From assembly GCA_964577115.1 (NCBI GenBank), contig CAZNXJ010000010.1, positions 1 through 64,000 of the forward strand: a stretch of DNA of 64,000 nt, read 5' to 3'. Both the position numbers and the translations under genes were made by a program. Origin of the DNA: CAZNXJ01 sp964577115. Its GTDB lineage: Bacteria; Planctomycetota; Planctomycetia; Pirellulales; Pirellulaceae. This document shows, piece after piece, positions 7,759 to 16,987 of the stretch. Each line of letters starts with the position of its first letter. Position 1 is the first letter of the stretch. The notes beneath the pieces are model-generated. The model worked only from the letters and a program-made list of their open reading frames with translations. It had not been told where the DNA came from and searched no databases.

Positions 7759-10700
7759 TTAGTTGATGGGGAGAAGCTCGTGGAGGGTTTCGGTGAGCGC
7801 CCGGCTCTTCGAACGCTCCGCGGCCGCCTGAACCTGGCGGTCAACGACGAGCTTGAACTTCCATGGCCCGGTGAACAGTGGGGTGATGTCCTCCAGTAGC
7901 CAGTGGGGGCGCTCGTTTGGACGTCCGCGGAGTGTGACCGCGATCCACGTGTCGCGCTCTTCACTCGTACCCGCAAGATCCAAAAGGATGGCCAAGATAG
8001 CCGCTGCCTCATCGCGGGAAGGATGATAAAGGTGTAGTATCTGGGACGCGACCTCGGTTTTCTGGTCGGCCAGGATCCGTATGAATTCGTAGGGAGCGTT
8101 TTGAAGAATGCTCTCGCGTATGAGGGGCAGTGCTTCGCTCCGCCATTCATAGTTGCCACTCGGAGCATGTTCGGTAAGCTGAGCGTGTTTGGATAGCAAA
8201 TTCTCGAGAGACGCTAACTGGCGAGCTACCTCCGCTGAGCACGTGCGCCCGTTGCGCACGAAATCGGGGATCTCTCCCGTCACTTGAACAATGACGCTCA
8301 GCAGATCGATGGCCGAAACCGGGAGCAACGTTTCGGGGGACTCCGCTTCCGGTTCCTCGCCGACGAGGTAGAGGGACCGAAGGTAGGGTGTCAGAAGTTC
8401 GGCCGTTTCGTCGAGCTCCCATGCATCTTTCGCATGTTGCATCTGCAGAAGATAGTCGAGCGAGAAAAGGATCGCCGGCAAATGGGGACTCACCGTCGCC
8501 CGGTCGTGGCGCAAAAGGTATTCATTCACCGTTTGTGGCCAGTATGCTACGAAGTAATCCACCTGCTTGCGCATTGATTCCATCCGTATGCGATAGAGGT
8601 GTTCGCGACCGTCGGTTTGTACGCTGGGGATTATTCCGGTGCTGCTTTGCTCAGGCGTGAAACGGGAGTGGACTCCTATCGTTCCGAATCGCAGAATCTC
8701 GTCAAAGATCAACCGAGCGGCTAGCTCTTCTGCGGGGATTTGCCTTGCGTGGCTGAGCCAGATGTAGCGAAGTCCCGAGTTAGCCGGTGTTAAGGGTTCT
8801 CGGAGTAGAAGTTGGCCGAGTTCGCGAAAACGTTCGATCGCGTCCGGGGCATCCGGGGCGAATTCCGCGTAGATCTGAGCCGCTGCTGCCGATTGATTTA
8901 ATCCGGTGAGGGGAACATTGAGCGTGCTTAGAACGACATGTTTCGCTTTGGCGTCCGCTGCGAGACTGCTGGTGCGCTCACGCAGCTGACGAGCCGCGAA
9001 ACTGGACTCGCCGTTGTTCCCATGCAGGACTGCGTAGGCGAGACGCTCGGCCACAGCCGAGGGCGGTGCTTGCGCGAGCTCCAATCCGACGGAATCGGTA
9101 AAATCGATGAACGCTTTCGTAAGCTCTTTGGTCATGCGCCAACGCACCTGATTGCGGGATTCCCCAGCAAGCGAAGCTCCATACGCCACGAAGAGGAGGT
9201 GGTGGCTGCCCCATCCCGCATCTACGAGCTGCCCGCCGATTTCGACGATCCGGTCGATACGCTTTTCGGGCGGCAATGCCGAAGTGAAGACGAGGAGCGC
9301 GTTAGCGGCTTCGATTTTCGCAAGCGGAGATTGTTCGGCCCGCATACGCTGAAGCCAGACCGGTTCGGGAAGTCCCTCGTAGAGCGGCGCTTCCGGGGAG
9401 CTTGGTGTTTCCGGTGGCAACGAGCTGCTCGCGGCCGTCGGTGGAGCCTCGAAGACGCCCGTGGCTGCACCGGTTTGCACTTCGGCCGTGCGCGTGACGC
9501 GAGCAAGTACTGCATCGCCGCGCCGAATCACGACCGAGTCTCGGTCCAGTGTCACTCCGTCGTGTTCGCCCGCCAGCCGCACACGATAGCGCCCGGCGCG
9601 CAGTGTGGTCTCGTTCTCACCCTTCTCGATTGTCCACTCCCGCGCATCGTCATTTTCATCGACCAGTTCGACACGCACGTTGGCCACTTCCGACTCGATT
9701 CGCAACGTTCCTTCTGACGTTCGAATGAGGACGACGACAAACGCCACGATCACCGCTGCCGCACCGGCGGCGGCCGCAAGCAATGTTAGCCACTTGCGGC
9801 CTCGACCTCCGTTCGACTTTGACTTTACGGGTACAGGGTGGCTAGGTGGAGAATCATCGAGCGGCAAGGACGTGGCAATTTCCTCCAGCAGCTTCGAAAG
9901 AGATTGCCTGGCCGTCGCGGGATTCTCGATGGCGGGTTCGATATGAGCCACCAGCCCGGTCAGATCGGCGCCGGCCCATGGCGTAAGTTCCCGAGCAACT
10001 TCACGCGCGGATGTAGGCCGATCAGCGGGGTTCCGGCTTAGCAACCGCGCAATTAGGTTGTCCACCGGTGCTGGCACACCGGCTCGGATGGCCGAAATAC
10101 GCGGCGCTTCCGTGTTTGCGATGGCGCGCAGTTGGGCGAGAACCGGCTGATGAGGATCGGCTGGGTGCGGCGGCCGGCCAGTCAGCAGGTAGAAGAGCGT
10201 TGCCCCCAACGCATAGAGGTCGGCGCGAATGCTGCTCGGCGCCCCTTCTTCAATCTGTTCCGGGGCCATGTATTCGAGCGTGCCGAGCAGCCGTCCCACC
10301 GATGTCTCCGCGTACTCGGCGGAGGGCGTTGATAGGCAGGCCAACCCGAAGTCCAGCACCTTCACTCGCCCCGCGCGGTCGATCATCGCATTCGATGGTT
10401 TTACGTCGCGGTGGATCGCGCCCACTTCGTGCGCAGCGGCCAACGCTTCGGCCATCTGCTGTACCGTCTCGCACGCTTCGGCGACGGTAAAGGGCCCATC
10501 GCGGCGCACGAGCCGTGCCAGATCGGCACCCTCGACGAGTTCCATCACAAGGTACGCGGCACCGCCGATTCGCCCCGCATCGGTGGCCATCACGATTCCC
10601 GGATGCTTGAGACTTCCGAGAATTCGGATCTCGCGTTCGAATCGACGCTGGGCTTCATCGGCGGCTAATAGCCGGGGGCTGAGCACCTTCAGCGCAACGG

Positions 10701-11091
10701 GCCGGTTCAACTGGCGATGCCGCGCGCGATAAACAATGCCCATTCCTCCTTGCCCAAGCGTTCCCAGCAGCTCGTAGTTAAAACGCTGGTCCGCCGATTC
10801 CCCTAATTCGGACTCGTCGCTGGACGACAGAGGAAGCGGTTCGCCACGTGGTGGCTGCTCGCGCAGGCGCGCAAGCCACCCGCGACAGGGCTCGGCCGGT
10901 TCGGCACGTACGGCCGCGGCAAGTGGCAGATGTCGCAGCAGACTGTCAGATACCCCATCGATTGTCGCGACGGCCTGCTCGCACGAATCACATTCGTTCA
11001 GGTGCTGCTCGATATGCTCGCTCGCCGCTGCGTCGCACGTGCCGAGCAGGTAGTGGCGGAGTGTGTCTTGCGACGGACAGGAGGTGATCAT
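7759..11091 (-). CDS. Membrane Ser/Thr protein kinase with N-terminal anti-sigma-like zinc motif
   Basis: From ATG 11091 this is a 1,110-residue protein. Residues 20-45 hold H30-x3-C34-x2-C37, the zinc-binding anti-sigma (ZAS) signature. A Hanks-type kinase spans about 106-370: G-loop GQGGMG (113-118), Lys135, HRDVKPSN (227-234), DFG (247-249), APE (276-278). A transmembrane helix follows (about 434-456), then a PEGA-like beta domain (about 460-520) and a roughly 580-residue helical extracytoplasmic region I do not recognise. It sits head to head with an ECF sigma factor gene, a known planctomycete pairing, so it probably binds or phosphorylates that factor. A GTG at 11139 is in frame; ATG 11091 has AAGG 8 nt upstream and starts just before the zinc motif. 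Confidence 0.9.
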   Translation of the reverse strand: MITSCPSQDTLRHYLLGTCDAAASEHIEQHLNECDSCEQAVATIDGVSDSLLRHLPLAAAVRAEPAEPCRGWLARLREQPPRGEPLPLSSSDESELGESADQRFNYELLGTLGQGGMGIVYRARHRQLNRPVALKVLSPRLLAADEAQRRFEREIRILGSLKHPGIVMATDAGRIGGAAYLVMELVEGADLARLVRRDGPFTVAEACETVQQMAEALAAAHEVGAIHRDVKPSNAMIDRAGRVKVLDFGLACLSTPSAEYAETSVGRLLGTLEYMAPEQIEEGAPSSIRADLYALGATLFYLLTGRPPHPADPHQPVLAQLRAIANTEAPRISAIRAGVPAPVDNLIARLLSRNPADRPTSAREVARELTPWAGADLTGLVAHIEPAIENPATARQSLSKLLEEIATSLPLDDSPPSHPVPVKSKSNGGRGRKWLTLLAAAAGAAAVIVAFVVVLIRTSEGTLRIESEVANVRVELVDENDDAREWTIEKGENETTLRAGRYRVRLAGEHDGVTLDRDSVVIRRGDAVLARVTRTAEVQTGAATGVFEAPPTAASSSLPPETPSSPEAPLYEGLPEPVWLQRMRAEQSPLAKIEAANALLVFTSALPPEKRIDRIVEIGGQLVDAGWGSHHLLFVAYGASLAGESRNQVRWRMTKELTKAFIDFTDSVGLELAQAPPSAVAERLAYAVLHGNNGESSFAARQLRERTSSLAADAKAKHVVLSTLNVPLTGLNQSAAAAQIYAEFAPDAPDAIERFRELGQLLLREPLTPANSGLRYIWLSHARQIPAEELAARLIFDEILRFGTIGVHSRFTPEQSSTGIIPSVQTDGREHLYRIRMESMRKQVDYFVAYWPQTVNEYLLRHDRATVSPHLPAILFSLDYLLQMQHAKDAWELDETAELLTPYLRSLYLVGEEPEAESPETLLPVSAIDLLSVIVQVTGEIPDFVRNGRTCSAEVARQLASLENLLSKHAQLTEHAPSGNYEWRSEALPLIRESILQNAPYEFIRILADQKTEVASQILHLYHPSRDEAAAILAILLDLAGTSEERDTWIAVTLRGRPNERPHWLLEDITPLFTGPWKFKLVVDRQVQAAAERSKSRALTETLHELLPIN

Positions 11092-11243
11092 GAGCGGACC
11101 TTGGGGGGAAAGGGAGCCACGGACAGTTTGGGTCTGCACGAAAGCGGGACGGGGAAGCTGCCACTAACTGGTTCAATGCGCGAGCGTGACGCGGTGTGGA
11201 CAAAATTCTGCGACGCCGACTCGAGTTTGCTATCTTGGGCCGC

Positions 11244-11849
11244 ATGGCGTCGTACTCGTCGAGCATCGGGAGTTCCAGTGGATTGAGCCTGGCGATAAGG
11301 CTCCGCGATGGGGCCGAAGATGCGTGGCGCGAACTGGTGGACCTCTACGGGCCGCTCGTCGACGGTTGGTGTCGCCGTGCGGAATTATCCGAGGCCGCTC
11401 GGGCCGACGTGACTCAGGAAGTTTTTCTCGCTGTACACCGTGGCATCGCGGCCTTCGATCCGCGGCATCCACGGGCCACCTTTCGCGGCTGGCTTTGGAT
11501 GATAACTCGCAACGCGATCGCTCACTGGCGGCGGCGCCAAGGTCCTGTTGCAGCGGGTGGTACGTCGGCAGGATTGCGTCTCGCCAATTTGCCGGCGCCG
11601 GAAGATTACGAGTCTTGGGAAGAGCTGCCGGAAACGGCGGACGAAACGGCTGGGCTATTGCGCCGAGCACTTGAGCAGATTCGTGGCTCGATTGAGCCGC
11701 GTACTTGGTCGGCATTCTGGAGCACGGCGGTCGAGGGGCGTTCGGCGCCCGAGGTCGCCGCACAGCTGGGCATCAGTCCGCTCGCCGTGCGCCAGGCCAA
11801 GAGCCGCGTGCTCCGGCGTCTCCGCCAGCAGCTCGGCGACCTCGAATGA
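11244..11849 (+). CDS. ECF-subfamily RNA polymerase sigma factor
   Basis: A 201-residue group IV sigma factor from ATG 11244. Region 2 (about 10-75) includes LVDLYGPLVDGWCRR, DVTQEVFLAVHRGIAAFDP and the TFRGWLWMITRNAIAHWRRR segment used for -10 recognition. Region 4 (about 135-195) includes the helix-turn-helix RSAPEVAAQLGISPLAVRQAKSRVLRRLRQQ. It is divergent from the kinase gene (starts 152 bp apart), so the two likely form a sensing module. No separate anti-sigma gene is adjacent; the kinase N-terminal zinc motif could serve. An in-frame ATG at 11196 would add 16 residues; the inner ATG matches the family better. Confidence 0.9.
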   Translation: MASYSSSIGSSSGLSLAIRLRDGAEDAWRELVDLYGPLVDGWCRRAELSEAARADVTQEVFLAVHRGIAAFDPRHPRATFRGWLWMITRNAIAHWRRRQGPVAAGGTSAGLRLANLPAPEDYESWEELPETADETAGLLRRALEQIRGSIEPRTWSAFWSTAVEGRSAPEVAAQLGISPLAVRQAKSRVLRRLRQQLGDLE

Positions 11850-11901
11850 CTTGCTCCGGATTCGTTCGGCGAAGTTACACGACCGCGTCTCGCTTCCCCC
11901 A

Positions 11902-13080
11902 TCACATCTCTTCGTCCACGCTGATGACGTGGCGGAACAAGTTGTGTTCCTCGAACGACGCACCAAGGGCACCGATAACGATGCCCACCGATGCCAGATA
12001 GGCAGCCAGGCAAAAGTACTGTACTCGCCCGATCGTCTCGACGGATTCCGCCCAGCTCTCGACTACGCTGCGCGAAAAAAGGATGTGGCTCGTGAACAGC
12101 GCCATAACGAAGAGCCCCACGTACGTTGTCAGCATGCCGATTGCGACGATCAGCAGTCCCGACACATTGGCCACTACCTTCCGCTCTTCCGCGCCTCGCT
12201 GCTCGCGCCGCATCAGAAGTCGCTGCCGCCGCACAACGAACAAACTCGTTCCCAGCAGGCAGATCATCGAGATACAGGCGGCCATGGTGGGTGATAAGCT
12301 CATGCCCAGCTCCCACGATTCGGCTGTCATCATCAGCACGACCAATGCCGAGAGGGCGGCGGTTGCCAGCCTTGTCAGTCGCACAGGAAAGTACCACGGC
12401 TCAGCGCGCAGCACGGCCTGCATAATCTCGCGGCGATTGCGCCAAATACTAAGTGCGTAGAAGCGGGCGATCGCCGAGCGGGCCAGACGCGGTTCCTCTT
12501 CCAACCGCAGGTCCGCAATTTCGCGCAAGCTCTCGGCCATCTGCTCGCATTGCGATTCATTGAATTCGCGCGCGGCATCCAGCTCTTCCACCGTTTGGAA
12601 ATCGTACATCCAGTTCGTCGCTTCCTCGTCGTGCCGCAGGCCCATCAAATGACCGAGGCTGTGCAGTACGCACGCCTGAATGCGGTGCGCCAGAATCGCG
12701 ACGCGCTCTTCTCGCGAGACTCGTCGTTCCTCGGTCTTCGGATCCAAACGCGATGTCGAAACGGCAATCAGCCCGAGCGACGTTGAGAAAACGGCGAGCG
12801 TGAATGGTTTGTTGTGGCCGACCAGGTCAGCGCTGGTCAGGACGATCCCTAGGTCCAAGTGACGGATGTTGCGCTCGGTCGTTCCGAAGTCAAACAGTCG
12901 CACCGGCTCTTCCCGCAGTCCGACGGTCTGCTGATGCAGAAGGATCCGCGGCAAACGCCAATAGAACTGGGGGAATAGACGCTGCAATTCCTCGAGGATG
13001 ATCTCGCGAGCGCGCGTCGTGGCTTCCAGATCGATGGGATCCATGGGACCGACCAAGATCCATCCGATCTCGACCGGCAT
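11902..13080 (-). CDS. Membrane protein with archaemetzincin-like domain lacking the catalytic Glu
   Basis: A 392-residue protein from ATG 13080. Residues about 1-165 resemble archaemetzincins: alternating helix/strand pattern, TSADLVGHNKPFTLAVFSTS, then a metzincin zinc site H140-S-L-G-H144-L-M-G147-L-R-H150 and a Met-turn candidate NWMYD (Met158). In active metzincins the residue after the first His is Glu; here it is Ser141. Zinc could still bind but ordinary peptidase activity is doubtful. Residues about 225-385 contain about four hydrophobic membrane segments. The function is unknown; a zinc sensor or scaffold is possible. A GTG at 13254 would add 58 low-complexity residues and is less likely. 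Neighbours: the ECF gene converges, the DUF1328 gene diverges. Confidence 0.65.
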   Translation of the reverse strand: MPVEIGWILVGPMDPIDLEATTRAREIILEELQRLFPQFYWRLPRILLHQQTVGLREEPVRLFDFGTTERNIRHLDLGIVLTSADLVGHNKPFTLAVFSTSLGLIAVSTSRLDPKTEERRVSREERVAILAHRIQACVLHSLGHLMGLRHDEEATNWMYDFQTVEELDAAREFNESQCEQMAESLREIADLRLEEEPRLARSAIARFYALSIWRNRREIMQAVLRAEPWYFPVRLTRLATAALSALVVLMMTAESWELGMSLSPTMAACISMICLLGTSLFVVRRQRLLMRREQRGAEERKVVANVSGLLIVAIGMLTTYVGLFVMALFTSHILFSRSVVESWAESVETIGRVQYFCLAAYLASVGIVIGALGASFEEHNLFRHVISVDEEM

Positions 13081-13297
13081 CTTGCGCCGGACTTCGGTAG
13101 GACGCTCGACTTCAACACAATCCGCGGGTCGATCGTTCACGTGTTGATGCTCAAAAAACGGTGAACGGAGAGGCCAGGGCTGAGCTCGCTGGTCGGAACG
13201 AGACGGAACGTATTTCGTTAGGCACAGGCTTTGCGTAACGCTCGAACGTGGCACCTGGACCGGGGCGGAAATTTCCGATCACACACGGCCGGCCCGC

Positions 13298-13338
13298 TAA
13301 AGTGCGGTGCCATTGTATGTCGTCAATGTATCAGGGAG
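13298..13338 (+). promoter_or_regulatory. DUF1328 gene promoter/SD region
   Basis: A -10-like TAAAGT (13298-13303) would start transcription near 13310; no good -35 is visible at the right distance. GGGAG at 13334-13338 lies 6 nt upstream of ATG 13345 and fixes that start, against an upstream in-frame start at 13231. Confidence 0.4.
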
Positions 13339-13344
13339 ACCGGT

Positions 13345-13569
13345 ATGGACCTATTGTTCTGGGCTATCGTGGCCCTCGTTGTTTCACTCGTCGCGGGCGG
13401 GTTGGGATTTACCGGCGTTGCCGCGGGTGCCGCGACCATCGCGAAGGTGCTGTTTGGCATCTTTCTCGTCATCGCTCTTGTCCTGTTCCTGCTCGTTCTT
13501 TTGGGCATCGGTGCCGGCGCCGCCGCGCTGAGCGTTGCACCTTCCGCACTTGTGTGGGGATTCGCCTGA
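13345..13569 (+). CDS. Small membrane protein, DUF1328/UPF0391 family (YtjA-like)
   Basis: A 74-residue, almost wholly hydrophobic protein. MDLLFWAIVALVVSLVAGGLGF and GVAAGAATIAKVLFGIFLVI are characteristic of the DUF1328 (UPF0391, YtjA) family of inner-membrane peptides with two transmembrane segments. The biochemical role of the family is unknown; in several bacteria it is induced by stress. The C-terminal tail (GAGAAALSVAPSALVWGFA) is longer than usual. The start is fixed by a good SD. Confidence 0.85.
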   Translation: MDLLFWAIVALVVSLVAGGLGFTGVAAGAATIAKVLFGIFLVIALVLFLLVLLGIGAGAAALSVAPSALVWGFA

Positions 13570-13595
13570 GTTAAGATCGAGCAAGCCGGTCCGGA

Positions 13596-14282
13596 CTACG
13601 CGAGCTGGCTCTCGTCCGCCAACAATCGGCTCAGCACCTCCATGGCGCCCTGCCCGTGATCGGCCTCAGTTACGTGGGTGCAGGCTGATTTGACATGCGG
13701 CAGCGCGTTGGCCACGGCTACCGAGTAGCCGCAGTGCTTGAGAAATAACAGATCGTTTTCGGCGTCCCCGAGCCCGATGACTTTCTTGGGCGGGATGTCG
13801 AGCAGTCGTAGGGCGGCATCGAGTCCAGTCAGTTTGTTCACACCGCGCGGCAGGACCATTACGGCTCGTTTGTTAAAGATCACTTCGTAATCCAAATCGA
13901 GCTCGTCGATGATCTGCTCAATCACCACTTCCTGGGGCCGCCATGTCGCGAAGATGACGCGCCCGACTGAGTACGATTCAACGCCCCGCCGAACGACCTC
14001 GGTCATGAATTGCTCATTGGGTGGCTTTCCCAGCGCAACCTCTTCGCCAGTGTCGGGCCAGTAGAGCAACGCTCCGTTTTCGGCCACGACCACATCGCAC
14101 TCTTTGACTTCAGGAAACGTAGCGCGCAATTCAGGCAGCTCGCGTCCTGTGACGAGCAAGAATCTGCGGCCTGACGCGCGCACCTGCCGCACGATGTCGA
14201 GAACTTCTTGCTCAACGTGTCCGTCCTGGGCGAGCGTTCCGTCAAAATCGCTGGCAACCGCCAGGTATCGCATCGCGGTCAT
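13596..14282 (-). CDS. HAD-superfamily phosphatase, Cof/IIB type
   Basis: A 228-residue cytoplasmic HAD hydrolase. Motif I is DFDGTLA (nucleophile Asp12, acid Asp14), motif II is LLVTGRE (Thr in the 40s), and motif III/IV is GLGDAENDLLFLKHCGYSVAVANA, the standard end of Cof-type enzymes. It should dephosphorylate sugar phosphates or similar small molecules; phosphoglycolate- or sucrose-phosphate-phosphatase-like activity cannot be excluded. The protein is shorter than most Cof enzymes, so the C2 cap is compact. Met1 and Met4 are both possible starts. A GAGAAG-like purine stretch precedes the start. It is convergent with the DUF1328 gene. Confidence 0.85.
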   Translation of the reverse strand: MTAMRYLAVASDFDGTLAQDGHVEQEVLDIVRQVRASGRRFLLVTGRELPELRATFPEVKECDVVVAENGALLYWPDTGEEVALGKPPNEQFMTEVVRRGVESYSVGRVIFATWRPQEVVIEQIIDELDLDYEVIFNKRAVMVLPRGVNKLTGLDAALRLLDIPPKKVIGLGDAENDLLFLKHCGYSVAVANALPHVKSACTHVTEADHGQGAMEVLSRLLADESQLA

Positions 14283-14521
14283 GAATCTTCTCGTTCTTCC
14301 TTCGCGCCATCAGCGACTGGGCTAGTTCAGATACATTCATTAATGTGCATTGTCGCAAAGCAAGTGCCGCCGAAGAGAGGACGGCTTCGTGGTGAAGGGC
14401 GAGCAGAGCCGGCGTCGCCGTGTGCTTCACGTGTCGGCGCCAACAAGCCTTTGGCCAATTGAAACGCAGCGTATTGGCCGGAGAAAGCGGAAACCGGGTT
14501 GGCCGTTGGATGGGCAAAATG

Positions 14522-14543
14522 AACAGGAGGAGCGCTTCCTGTT
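14522..14543 (-). terminator. Weak intrinsic terminator after the exported hydrolase
   Basis: On the minus strand AACAGGA and TCCTGTT pair over 7 bp with an 8-nt loop, followed by CATTTTG. It begins 18 bp after the hydrolase stop codon (14561). The T-tract is short. The rest of the 278-bp gap up to the HAD gene holds no gene I can support. Confidence 0.35.
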
Positions 14544-14560
14544 GTTCGGTTCGTTGGCCC

Positions 14561-15688
14561 TCACTGTGTCGCCGGAGCGGCTTTGGGCTGGCCGAGAAAA
14601 TGCTCGAAGAACGCGTAAATGACGGCGTTCGATTCGGGGTTGGGTGAGTGCTCGGGGCGGTTTGTCATGCCTACGCGCTGCGTGTACCCGAGCAGTCGGT
14701 TGATTTCCACGAGGTGATTGAGCGCTCGCCAGCGTTCCGGTGGATCCACTTCGCCGCCCGAAACAAGGAAGGGACGTGGCGCCAGCAGCGCGTGGAGTTC
14801 ATGCAAGTCGCGGCCTTCCTTCAATAGACGCGGGTAGAGCCCCCGCGCGGGATTCTCCGGCGTGACGATTCCTCGCGCACGCCACGGACGCGGGTGCCAA
14901 CCCAGGTACCACGGCTCCCAATAGTTTACGCTGGGATGCGTATCGAACATGATTCCCGGATCGGAAACGGCAACGGCGGCAAAACGATCAAACAGACAGC
15001 CGGCAAACATCGCCCACTTGCCACCAAACGAATGCCCCACGACGCCGATGCGATTGGCGTCCACTTCCGGCCGGCTCGCCAGAACATGCCACGCGTTGGC
15101 GGCGGCGTAGGCCAGCATCGCCAGCGGTTCGACCTCGGCGTTATCGATATCGGGGTAGTAGAGCGCATAGGTTTGCGCTTCGGTGGCTTCGGTGGTGCCG
15201 ATCGAGAGTGTCACAAAGCCTCGCCGAGCGAGCTGGTAGGCGAAGTCGCGGTGCTCGCCGCCGAGCCCAATCGCCGTTTCCGGTTCGTAATACACCGTCA
15301 ACACGGCAGGCCGCGGAGCGTCGCCGTCTGGAATCAACAGATAACCCGTGGTCATTTCCTTGGGCGTCCACAGAAAACGCACCTTTAGCTGCTGGAAGTT
15401 TTCGCGGCGCTCGTTGGCGAGCACTTCCACGTCCGGCTCGGTGATGAGTGGCGGCCACGCGCCGAGTCGCTCGAACCATTCCTCACGCAGCTCGGCGCGC
15501 CGCGTTTGCCACTCGTCTGCCGTCGTGGCCTTGCGCCCATCGCGAAACGTGAGAGGCGAGCGATAGTCGCCGAAATCGTTTTCGAATTGCGCAGGTACCT
15601 CGAAGTAACGGGCGATCGTCGCCCAGTCGTCGGCCGCCGAACGCTCTACGCATGCGAGCAGCAATAGGGCCGTGAGAAGCATCCGCAT
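14561..15688 (-). CDS. Exported alpha/beta-hydrolase (acetyl-xylan-esterase/dienelactone-hydrolase-like)
   Basis: A 375-residue protein from ATG 15688. The N-terminus MRMLLTALLLLACVERSAADD is a signal sequence; LLAC also fits a lipobox, so it could be a lipoprotein. The fold is alpha/beta-hydrolase: GYLLIPDGDAPRPAVLTVYYEPE before the oxyanion strand, nucleophile elbow GVVGHSFGG, a DP/DTHP stretch (VAVSDPGIMFDTHPSVNYW), acid candidate GGEVDPPERW and base His in NRPEHSPNP. This is the large-esterase layout common in planctomycetes for deacetylating carbohydrates. Upstream in-frame sequence to 15868 is Arg-rich and not conserved-looking. The 260-bp region 15689-15949 upstream shows no other gene. 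Confidence 0.7.
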   Translation of the reverse strand: MRMLLTALLLLACVERSAADDWATIARYFEVPAQFENDFGDYRSPLTFRDGRKATTADEWQTRRAELREEWFERLGAWPPLITEPDVEVLANERRENFQQLKVRFLWTPKEMTTGYLLIPDGDAPRPAVLTVYYEPETAIGLGGEHRDFAYQLARRGFVTLSIGTTEATEAQTYALYYPDIDNAEVEPLAMLAYAAANAWHVLASRPEVDANRIGVVGHSFGGKWAMFAGCLFDRFAAVAVSDPGIMFDTHPSVNYWEPWYLGWHPRPWRARGIVTPENPARGLYPRLLKEGRDLHELHALLAPRPFLVSGGEVDPPERWRALNHLVEINRLLGYTQRVGMTNRPEHSPNPESNAVIYAFFEHFLGQPKAAPATQ

Positions 15689-15949
15689 GATCTTGCCGTC
15701 CGCTCTAGTGGGCCAGGTGTGAGGCACGTTGTTTCGCACCGAGTGCCGGCGCCCGTCCTCGCCGCTCGCGGGAGCTTGGTTATTTTTCTCGGAACCAACA
15801 ATCGCGCTGCCGTGCGGCAATGCGCGGAACGCTCCGCGATTGTAGGAACACGTCCAAATGAGCCGCAACCGGCGGCCCTACATTCACCGACGAGAACGTG
15901 ATAAAAGAAGGCTCGGATGGTCGAATGCAGGAATCTACGGGAGTATCGC

Positions 15950-16987
15950 ATGCGGATTGTGCAATTTTTCCTACCTACACGCGGGCGGCGGCTGGGAGTC
16001 GTGCGAGACGACGAGCTTCTGGACGTGACGCACGCCGATGCCGAGCTGCGGACGACGTACGCGGCGGTCCAGCAGGCCGTCGAGCAGCAAGTCTCGCTCG
16101 CCGAGCTGCTTGACTCACGCCTTGCGCGTGCTGCGCCGCTGCGCTACGCGGAACTGCTCGACACCGTGCCGGCGCCCGATCGTGCACACGTGCTCCCGCC
16201 GCTGGATCATCCCGATCCTTACCGCACATGGATCACCGGTACGGGGCTTACGCATCTGGGCAGCATGCAGTCGCGCGATCAGATGCACGCGGCGGCCACG
16301 ACCGATCGGCCGCAAACCGATTCCGCCAAGATGTTCGCCATGGGGATCGACGGTGGGCGTCCACCGGCGGGTAAGCGCGGAACGGCGCCGGAATGGTTTT
16401 ACAAAGGAAACGGCTTGCTGCTGCGCGGCAATGCCGACGCCCTTGAGATCCCCGATTTCGCGCTCGACGGCGGAGAAGAGCCGGAGATCGTCGCCTGCTA
16501 TGTGATCGCGCCGTCGGGCGAACCGCTGCGCGTTGGATTTGCGGTCGGCAATGAATGGTCCGACCATCCCACCGAGAAAATCAATTACCTCTACCTGGCT
16601 CCCTCCAAACTCCGCGTCTGCTCGGTCGGCCCGGAACTAATCGTCGGCCATGATTTTCAGGAGATTACGCTCCGCTGCACGGTTGAGCGGAAGGGCGAGC
16701 TCCTCTACGACAGCGGACCCCTCGGTACCGGCGAACGGCACATGTGCCATTCGCTGGCGAATCTCGAAGATCATCACTTCAAGTACCCACAGCACCGGAT
16801 TGCCGGTGACGTGCATTTGCATTTTCTGGGAACGAGCAAGCTCAGCTTTTCGGAACGCAACTGGAAGTTTGCAACGGGCGATCGCATTCGCATCGAAGCC
16901 GCTGGGTTCTCGGCACCGCTGACCAATTACGTTGAACGTCGCGAGCCCAAAGACGCACCCGTCCGGATTCTCGGCGCGGCGCCGTAG
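15950..16987 (+). CDS. GguC/AraD1-like protein of the fumarylacetoacetase (FAH) superfamily
   Basis: A 345-residue protein from ATG 15950, chosen because GGGAG (15939-15943) lies 6 nt upstream. The start MRIVQFFLPTRGRRLGVVRDDEL and the core features GTGLTHLGS, PEWFYKGNG, GGEEPEIVACYVI, GFAVGNEWSDH, and TGERHMCHSLANLEDHHFKYPQ match the GguC/AraD1 group. Members of the FAH fold bind Mg2+ through Glu/Glu/Asp and act on 2-keto acids; AraD1-type members are linked to dehydration of 2-keto-3-deoxy sugar acids such as L-arabonate products. No sugar operon is adjacent, so the substrate is open. It ends before a bidirectional terminator. Confidence 0.75.
   Translation: MRIVQFFLPTRGRRLGVVRDDELLDVTHADAELRTTYAAVQQAVEQQVSLAELLDSRLARAAPLRYAELLDTVPAPDRAHVLPPLDHPDPYRTWITGTGLTHLGSMQSRDQMHAAATTDRPQTDSAKMFAMGIDGGRPPAGKRGTAPEWFYKGNGLLLRGNADALEIPDFALDGGEEPEIVACYVIAPSGEPLRVGFAVGNEWSDHPTEKINYLYLAPSKLRVCSVGPELIVGHDFQEITLRCTVERKGELLYDSGPLGTGERHMCHSLANLEDHHFKYPQHRIAGDVHLHFLGTSKLSFSERNWKFATGDRIRIEAAGFSAPLTNYVERREPKDAPVRILGAAP

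Noticed and set aside
8938..9717. 259-codon plus-strand frame inside the kinase gene
   Set aside because: It is antisense to the kinase, rich in Arg and without any domain, signal or SD. The kinase frame has clear motifs and explains the open reading.
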